This document shows, piece by piece, positions 59,114 through 64,000 of a stretch of DNA of 64,000 nucleotides; positions within the stretch are counted from its first letter, which is position 1; every line of letters begins with the position of its first letter. The notes below the pieces were generated by a model, which had not been told where the DNA came from, made no database searches, and saw nothing but the letters and a program-made list of their open reading frames with translations. A program made the position numbers and the translations under genes. Source of the DNA: Arthrobacter_M sp030063245 (GTDB lineage: Bacteria > Actinomycetota > Actinomycetes > Actinomycetales > Micrococcaceae); assembly GCF_051131705.1 (NCBI RefSeq), contig NZ_CP180316.1:4285958-4349957 (forward strand), written 5' to 3'.

Positions 59114-60190
59114 CTAGCGTTCAGCTATCTCTGCCGCGGCTTCCAGATAAGACAATGCGCCGGTCGACGACGGATCGTAAGTCATTACTGTCTGCTGATA
59201 ACTGGGCGCCTCGGATATCCGTACGGATCGCGGAACAACCGCCTTGAGAACCTGATCCGGAAAATGTTCCCGGACATCCGCGGCGACCTGCGCAGCCAGG
59301 TTGGTCCGCCCATCGTACATTGTCAGCAGGATCGTGGATACTTCCAATTCACCGTTCAAATGCTTTTGTATCATTTCGATGTTATTCAGTAGTTGACTAA
59401 GGCCCTCCAATGCGTAGTACTCGCACTGGATAGGTATGAGCACCTCGTTGGCAGCACAAAAGGCATTGACGGTGAGGAGACCGAGACTTGGGGGGCAGTC
59501 AACAAAAATGTAGTCCAGTCGTTCTTCCCCGGACTTCTCGCGGTGCTGGGCGTACGCATCCAAAGCCCGTCGCAGCCTCTGCTCGCGTGCCACCAGGGAT
59601 ACCAGTTCAATTTCAGCGCCGGCCAAATGAATAGTGGCGGGAGCACAGATCAGATTGACAATATCCGGGCAGGGTGCAACAACGTCAGCTAGCGCAAAAT
59701 CATTGATGAGGACATCATAGATGCTGTCCACATCTGCGTGGTGCTCCACTCCCAGAGCGGTCGAAGCATTGCCCTGCGGATCGATGTCCACAACGAGGAC
59801 TTTCAGGCCGGCCGAGGCCAAGGCGGCGGCAATGTTCACCGTCGTAGTCGTCTTGCCGACACCGCCCTTTTGGTTGGCGACCGTCATGATCCGGGTCTTC
59901 CTGGGCTTCGGCAAACTACGGCCCAACAGCCGCTCGCGCCGCTTTGTTTCGCTGACGAGCTGGCGCGCAATAGGACTGCCCTCGTCCATATTGTCCATCG
60001 CGCCAGCTGGTGGTTCAATGACGGTTTCACGTGAAACAGAACCGCCGCTGCGTTTATCAACCTTAGATGGTTGTTTGATGAACTGGCTGGTCGCTTTTGT
60101 CTGTGCGGTGACCGATTGTGACCCCGAGCGTGCCGAGCCCAAGGATACAAAGGGCGGGATGCGCCGCGAAGCCGCTTCGCTGCTGATCAC
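59114..60190 (-). CDS. parA: Chromosome partitioning ATPase ParA
   Basis: A 358-residue ParA/Soj-type ATPase. The deviant Walker A is ANQKGGVGKTTTTVNIAAAL near residue 105, then VLVVDIDPQGNASTALGVEH and DYIFVDCPPSLGLLTVNAFC. It forms ATP-dependent dimers on DNA and moves ParB-parS complexes apart. The 100-residue N-terminal extension is disordered and contains VSRET from an internal parS. GTG at 60190 is the likely start with GAAAGTGAGAG upstream; a later ATG at 59998 would exclude the parS. Lies 86 bases upstream of parB. Confidence 0.95.
   Translation of the reverse strand: MISSEAASRRIPPFVSLGSARSGSQSVTAQTKATSQFIKQPSKVDKRSGGSVSRETVIEPPAGAMDNMDEGSPIARQLVSETKRRERLLGRSLPKPRKTRIMTVANQKGGVGKTTTTVNIAAALASAGLKVLVVDIDPQGNASTALGVEHHADVDSIYDVLINDFALADVVAPCPDIVNLICAPATIHLAGAEIELVSLVAREQRLRRALDAYAQHREKSGEERLDYIFVDCPPSLGLLTVNAFCAANEVLIPIQCEYYALEGLSQLLNNIEMIQKHLNGELEVSTILLTMYDGRTNLAAQVAADVREHFPDQVLKAVVPRSVRISEAPSYQQTVMTYDPSSTGALSYLEAAAEIAER
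60024..60037. other. parS: parS site 8 (inside parA)
   Basis: Perfect GTTTCACGTGAAAC within the 5' part of parA, encoding VSRET. Confidence 0.92.
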
Positions 60191-60377
60191 AATGACACTC
60201 TCACTTTCATAAAGCTGTGCTTGCCGTTCTCTAGCCTAGCCGCTGCAGCAGACAAACCCGGCGGAGAAACGGCAGTCTGGCGAGCCCTCATGTGCGGCCA
60301 ACCCTGATGTGCAGCGGATCCGGTCCAGGTCCTCGACGGCGGGACGCGCAGGCCGTACCCCACCGGAGAACGACGTC

Positions 60378-61016
60378 CTACCTCTTCGAAACCCGAATTC
60401 TCACGACCGTCGTCGGCTCGTCCAAAATGCCGACTCCGGCTGTTACAACGCTCGTCTGCACGCCGCCTAACTTGCGGATGGCCTTGGCTGCTTTATCCAA
60501 CTCCTCCTGGGCACTTCGTCCCTTGATGGCAAGCAGCTCTCCGTCCCCGTCCAGTAAGGGGATTGTCAGACCCACCAGCGTGTCGAGTGCAGACACGGCG
60601 CGGGCAGTCACAACGTCGCACGTAACCCTCCCGAGCGCCTGTTCGGCCCGCGCCCTCATGATTTCCACGTTATCCAGCCCGAGATCCATCACCACTTCCT
60701 CAAGCCACGTCACGCGCCGCTCCAGCGGCTCGATCAGGGTGACCTGGAGATCCGGACGCGCCAGCGCCAACGTCAGGCCCGGAAGTCCTGCGCCGCTGCC
60801 GACGTCGGCAACCCTAGCGCCGTCGGCTATCAGCTCGGTCACGACAGCGCAGTTAAGCACATGCCTGCTCCACAATCGCGGAACCTCTCGCGGACCAATG
60901 AGCCCGCGCTCAATGCCGGACGTTGCCAGATGCTCGACGAACCGTTCGGCAATCCCCAACCGCGCGCCAAAAATTTTTTCGGCAGCAATAGTTTCGGCAC
61001 CGTTCAGTTCAACCAC
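60378..61016 (-). CDS. rsmG: 16S rRNA (guanine527-N7)-methyltransferase RsmG
   Basis: A 212-residue SAM-dependent methyltransferase that modifies G527 of 16S rRNA. The start AAEKIFGARLGIAERFVEHL and REVPRLWSRHVLNCAVVTEL are family hallmarks, and SAM binds at VADVGSGAGLPGLTLALARP. VTARAVSALDTLVGLTIPLL and GELLAIKGRSAQEELDKA complete the fold. Loss of this gene gives low-level streptomycin resistance in other bacteria. It lies in its usual place between jag and parA. Confidence 0.95.
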   Translation of the reverse strand: MVELNGAETIAAEKIFGARLGIAERFVEHLATSGIERGLIGPREVPRLWSRHVLNCAVVTELIADGARVADVGSGAGLPGLTLALARPDLQVTLIEPLERRVTWLEEVVMDLGLDNVEIMRARAEQALGRVTCDVVTARAVSALDTLVGLTIPLLDGDGELLAIKGRSAQEELDKAAKAIRKLGGVQTSVVTAGVGILDEPTTVVRIRVSKR

Positions 61017-61076
61017 AAATATCTCCTCGGACCTGCACCATACCCGGCGCCCGGAATGGCATCGAACAAACCAACG

Positions 61077-61622
61077 TCACTCCGCCGCGGAGACCACAAT
61101 GTGGCGATCGGTACCTTCGCCCTCTGATTCACTGATGAAACCCAGCTCCGCAATGGCGTCGTGGACAATCTTGCGCTCGTAAGCCCCCATGGGGGCAAGC
61201 GAAACGGGCTGCCCGTTATCCTTGACGAGTTCGACGGCGTTCTGGGCCAGCTTCGCCAGCTCACCATTGCGCTCCAGCCGGTAGCCGGAAATATCGAGCA
61301 CCAGCCGGGAGCGGCTCTCGGTCGCCGATAGCACCGAGAGCCGGGTCAGTTCCTGCAGCGCTTCCAGAACCTCGCCGCCGTCGCCGACCAGTGACTGCAG
61401 GTTGGAACTTTCCTCATCGGAGACAATCGAAATATATGTCCGCCCGTTGCGGACTTCAATGTCAATATCTCCATCTATATCTGCAATGTCCAACAGCTCT
61501 TCCAGATAGTCCGCGGCGACGTCGCCTTCCTCGTCGAGCCGGCTTACACCCGTACTGAGTGCTGCGTCGGAGGCCTGAGCGGCATCATCGGGGGCAAGCT
61601 CGGCGGGGCTATCGGCAGTCAT
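61077..61622 (-). CDS. jag: Jag/KhpB family R3H RNA-binding protein
   Basis: A 181-residue protein with an acidic N-terminus, a KH domain (DIDIEVRNGRTYISIVSDEE, LQSLVGDGGEVLEALQELTR) and a C-terminal R3H domain (NGELAKLAQNAVELVKDNGQ, MGAYERKIVHDAIAELGFIS, GEGTDRHIVV). It binds RNA and in other bacteria affects cell length and division. The ATG overlaps the yidC stop (TAATG), so the two genes are coupled. Confidence 0.94.
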   Translation of the reverse strand: MTADSPAELAPDDAAQASDAALSTGVSRLDEEGDVAADYLEELLDIADIDGDIDIEVRNGRTYISIVSDEESSNLQSLVGDGGEVLEALQELTRLSVLSATESRSRLVLDISGYRLERNGELAKLAQNAVELVKDNGQPVSLAPMGAYERKIVHDAIAELGFISESEGEGTDRHIVVSAAE

Positions 61623-62587
61623 TACTTCTTCTTCCTGTTCTTGCGCTGCGGTTGTTGGCGCTGGCCGGTGGGCTCAACAATTTCCTCGACGATTGGTTCC
61701 GCTTTCCTGCTGGCACTCAGCAGCGGCAACCCCTTAGCTACGCGGCGCTGCTGGTACTCGCGGTAGGCCGGCGAGCCGGGCGTCGGCATCTTGCGGATCA
61801 CGAAAAATTGCTGACCCATGGTCCACAGGTTCGTGGTGGTCCAGTAGATAAGGACACCAATGGGGAAGTTTATGCCGCCGATGCCGAACACCAGCGGCAG
61901 GACATAAAGCATCATTTTCTGCTGCTTCATGAACGGGCTCGCCATGGCGTCTTCGGACATGTTCTTGGACATGATCTGCTTCTGCGTAATGAACTGTGAG
62001 GCAGTCATGGCGAGGATCATGATGATCGAAAGTACGACGACGGCTACGTTGACGTCGCCGTTTTGCACCTGGGGCAGGAACGCGGAGGAAAGGGGCGCAC
62101 CGAAGATCTGCGCCTGGTCGAACTGCAGCACCTGCTGATGGCTGAGCGCGCCGATTCCTTCCTGCGTCTGGGTGGCTGCCTTGGATACGCCGGACAACAC
62201 TTGGAAGAGCGAGAAGAAGAACGGCATTTGGATCAGCATCGGCAGACATGCCGAGAACGGGTTGGTCCCGTGTTCCTTGTACAGCGCCATCTGTTCCTGC
62301 GCCATCGCCTGGCGGGAGAGCTGATCGGTCTTGCCCTTGTACTTGGCCTGCAGCTTCTTCATATCCGGCTGCAGGGCCTGCATGCCCCGCTGGGCCTTGA
62401 TCTGCTTCACGAAGACGGGTATCAGGGCGGCGCGGATCACCAGGACCAGGCCGATGATGGAAAGGGTCCAGGTCCAGCCCGAGGAGGACGGTAGTCCAAT
62501 GCTGGTCAGCCCATCATGGAAGACCACCATGATCCATGACACCACCCATTTGAATGGCGCCAGGATTGTCCCGAAGAAATCAAACAT
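61622..62587 (-). CDS. yidC: Membrane protein insertase YidC
   Basis: A 321-residue protein of the YidC/Oxa1 family without the large periplasmic domain of Gram-negative forms. Five helices are visible, beginning FKWVVSWIMVVFHDGLTSIG. The region QIKAQRGMQALQPDMKKLQA and YKEHGTNPFSACLPMLIQMP is the hallmark cytoplasmic loop and next helix. The hydrophilic groove Arg is probably in LVIRAALIPVFVKQIKAQ. The basic tail (RQQPQRKNRKKK) contacts ribosomes. It inserts and folds membrane proteins with or without Sec. Confidence 0.96.
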   Translation of the reverse strand: MFDFFGTILAPFKWVVSWIMVVFHDGLTSIGLPSSSGWTWTLSIIGLVLVIRAALIPVFVKQIKAQRGMQALQPDMKKLQAKYKGKTDQLSRQAMAQEQMALYKEHGTNPFSACLPMLIQMPFFFSLFQVLSGVSKAATQTQEGIGALSHQQVLQFDQAQIFGAPLSSAFLPQVQNGDVNVAVVVLSIIMILAMTASQFITQKQIMSKNMSEDAMASPFMKQQKMMLYVLPLVFGIGGINFPIGVLIYWTTTNLWTMGQQFFVIRKMPTPGSPAYREYQQRRVAKGLPLLSASRKAEPIVEEIVEPTGQRQQPQRKNRKKK

Positions 62588-62602
62588 TCTTTTCTATTCT
62601 CC

Positions 62603-63046
62603 TCAAGCCGCTTCACGGCCTTCTGCGTCTGACTCAACAGCTAGAAACTCGTCTGGATGGTTCAGTTGGATTATGTACGGGACCGCAGCGGGATCGGTGC
62701 CGTGCGAGTGCGGGGCGCCGGGGACGTGATCTATGCCTCCTGCATTCCACGGGTGGCATCGCAGAAGTCTCCGCCCCGCCAGCCAGCTGCCCCTTACCGC
62801 GCCGCGCAGCAGAACGGCTTCCAAGGCATAGGCGGAGCATGAAGGGAAGAACCTACAGACAGGTCCGTACAGCGGCGAAATCAGTTTCCGGTACAGGGTC
62901 AGCAGCAGGATCAATAGGTTGCGCGGCAGATTCCAGATTGAATGACCCAGAAACAGGATAAGCCGGCGCCGGGATCCGGAAGCCGGCAGTTGCCACCGGT
63001 ACATCGGAGGGACGGACGGGGAGTGAACAGCACCACTGAATGTCAT
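62603..63046 (-). CDS. yidD: Membrane protein insertion efficiency factor YidD
   Basis: A 147-residue protein. The YidD core is LYRKLISPLYGPVCRFFPSC, then SAYALEAVLLRGAVRGSWLA and LLRCHPWNAGGIDHVP. It begins with an amphipathic or membrane segment (LPRNLLILLLTLYRKL). I take the ATG at 63046, which overlaps the rnpA stop (ATGA); this gives a 40-residue leader longer than usual. The true start may be further in. The C-terminal tail is hydrophilic. Confidence 0.85.
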   Translation of the reverse strand: MTFSGAVHSPSVPPMYRWQLPASGSRRRLILFLGHSIWNLPRNLLILLLTLYRKLISPLYGPVCRFFPSCSAYALEAVLLRGAVRGSWLAGRRLLRCHPWNAGGIDHVPGAPHSHGTDPAAVPYIIQLNHPDEFLAVESDAEGREAA

Positions 63047-63432
63047 GGCGTGTTATTCCCTTCCTTGTCCGGCGCCGCTACCCTTCCGGCGGCCAGCCGG
63101 TCGAGCGTTTTGAGGCAGGCATTCTGATAATCCTTCACCAACTCCGGCCAACAAGACCCGGCCGACACAGGCAGTGCCCTGACTACAATATTGAGGCCGG
63201 CGGGATTCTGCCGCACAGTTGCTGCCGCAGCTTCTCTTAGTCTCCTCTTAACGAGGTTCCGTGCAACAGCGTTCCCTACAGTCTTCGCCACGATGAACCC
63301 GACCTTCGTCGGTTCATCCGCGGCGGAAAGCGCCGCATATAACACTAAGTTCCGGCGTCCGTTGCGGACGCCGGAACGTACTGTATTCGAGAAGTCGGCC
63401 GAGGCCCGTAATCGATTTCGGGTGGCTAGCAC
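63043..63432 (-). CDS. rnpA: Ribonuclease P protein component
   Basis: A 129-residue RNase P protein. NRLRASADFSNTVRSGVRNG at the N-terminus, then KVGFIVAKTVGNAVARNLVK and RRLREAAAATV carry the conserved RNxxKRxxR-type motif (here RNLVKRRLRE). With the RNA subunit it trims the 5' ends of tRNA precursors. It lies 67 bases after rpmH. Confidence 0.95.
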   Translation of the reverse strand: MLATRNRLRASADFSNTVRSGVRNGRRNLVLYAALSAADEPTKVGFIVAKTVGNAVARNLVKRRLREAAAATVRQNPAGLNIVVRALPVSAGSCWPELVKDYQNACLKTLDRLAAGRVAAPDKEGNNTP

Positions 63433-63499
63433 CGTCAGATCAACTGCGGGTGGATCGGATTCAACAAAACGGTATTAGACAAAAGTCCGGTGTTGTAGA

Positions 63500-63637
63500 T
63501 TAGGCCGACAGTTCGATGCGGCCCTTGCCGCGGCGTGCCGAAAGGATGGCACGGCCTGCGCGGGTACGCATACGAAGGCGGAAGCCGTGCTTCTTGGCAC
63601 GACGGCGATTATTCGGCTGAAAAGTCCGCTTGCTCAC
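63500..63637 (-). CDS. rpmH: 50S ribosomal protein L34
   Basis: A 45-residue protein, too short for standard ORF lists. It reads MSKRTFQPNNRRRAKKHGFR then LRMRTRAGRAILSARRGKGR, IELSA, the classic L34 sequence. The GTG at 63637 is the start and the TAA stop is at 63500. The gene is the usual neighbour of dnaA, which would be transcribed in the opposite direction beyond the window. Confidence 0.97.
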   Translation of the reverse strand: MSKRTFQPNNRRRAKKHGFRLRMRTRAGRAILSARRGKGRIELSA

Positions 63638-63910
63638 GTTGGGTTACTCCAAGACAATCAAAGATGCGCCTTGCCCGTAATACAGGGGAAGAACAGGCCG
63701 ACGCGAAGAATCAGGTGCCCACCGGCGCCAAATATCGGCGCATGCCAAACGGCACATAGTAGACACAAAGGACTTCACCACATTAGGTCATCCGGTACTC
63801 TGCAGTCAAATGGCGCTTGGTCCAAGCCTTGGGTTGCCGTAGGCCGAGAAAGCTCAATGAGGACCCCCGGGCGACGGCTTTCAGGCACCTGAGCTGCCGT
63901 ACTGTGAGAA

Positions 63911-63997
63911 TTATCCACAAGGTCTTTCCCTGCTATCTTCTGCCGTTTCCATCCCTTAGGCTAGCCCAGTGGCAAGTTATCCACCGGCTGTGAATAA
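63911..63997. promoter_or_regulatory. oriC: DnaA boxes at the edge of oriC
   Basis: A perfect TTATCCACA at 63911-63919, TTATCCACC at 63977-63985 and TGTGAATAA (complement TTATTCACA) at 63989-63997. With rpmH on the left and dnaA expected just beyond 64000, this is the start of the rpmH-dnaA intergenic region, which holds part of the origin or the dnaA promoter. The stretch 63638-63910 shows no gene. Confidence 0.75.
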
Positions 63998-64000
63998 CTC

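Noticed and set aside
1..64000. tRNA, rRNA, tmRNA or riboswitch genes
   Set aside because: I looked in the intergenic regions and found no convincing cloverleaf or known riboswitch core; a covariance-model scan would be needed to be sure.

Overview
The window is chromosomal DNA from a high-GC actinobacterium, most likely a member of the Micrococcaceae close to Arthrobacter. The right end carries the canonical origin-proximal order of that group on the minus strand (rpmH, rnpA, yidD, yidC, jag, rsmG, parA, parB), next to trxA, trxB, a MurJ/pseudokinase pair, a NUDIX gene and cca. The left end carries dnaB and the rpsF-ssb-rpsR-rplI operon. The last bases hold the first DnaA boxes of oriC; dnaA itself would lie just beyond the window.

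Layout. 1-5300: end of a sugar kinase gene, two small membrane proteins, a MATE exporter, eroded LysR and DMT-transporter remnants, and dnaB. 5300-10100: a DnaA-box-rich intergenic region, a membrane-anchored L7/L12-like protein, a frameshifted PhzF gene, the ribosomal/SSB operon with an S6:S18-type leader, and a remnant of a DNA methyltransferase gene. 10100-25200: transporters, a DUF1345 protein, an M18 aminopeptidase, a bacitracin/Lia-type ABC plus two-component operon whose kinase and regulator are frameshifted, a DrrAB-type ABC pair, an MFS gene coupled to a solitary hsdM with only the tail of hsdS left, a MazEF pair and an ABC-F protein. 25200-39250: a repeat-rich NlpC/P60 protein, an IS630 element sitting in the stop codon of a broken response regulator, its kinase with a divergent FtsX-type ABC transporter, a DUF5819/HTTM pair resembling SdpA/SdpB, and an operon for a membrane glycosyltransferase, a FemABX-like ligase and an FAD oxidoreductase.

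39310-44629 is a nested mobile island. A large DDE transposase gene (about 755 codons when rejoined) has been split by a 2.9-kb transposon with about 50-bp imperfect inverted ends, a 6-bp target duplication, and genes for a DUF6431 protein, a TniA-like integrase and a TniB/ExeA-like ATPase. Removing the insert and one copy of the duplication restores the host reading frame exactly. The inserted element's own integrase has lost its catalytic core.

45316-64000 is mostly housekeeping: CCA-adding enzyme, NUDIX, MurJ with a separate pseudokinase partner, thioredoxin system, an IS1634-type element with strong terminators at both ends, then about 2.9 kb without convincing genes that holds six parS sites (two more lie inside parB and parA). 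Many genes in the window are broken (at least ten), so local decay, or in part homopolymer sequencing errors, is a feature of this assembly. No rRNA, tRNA or CRISPR array was recognised.
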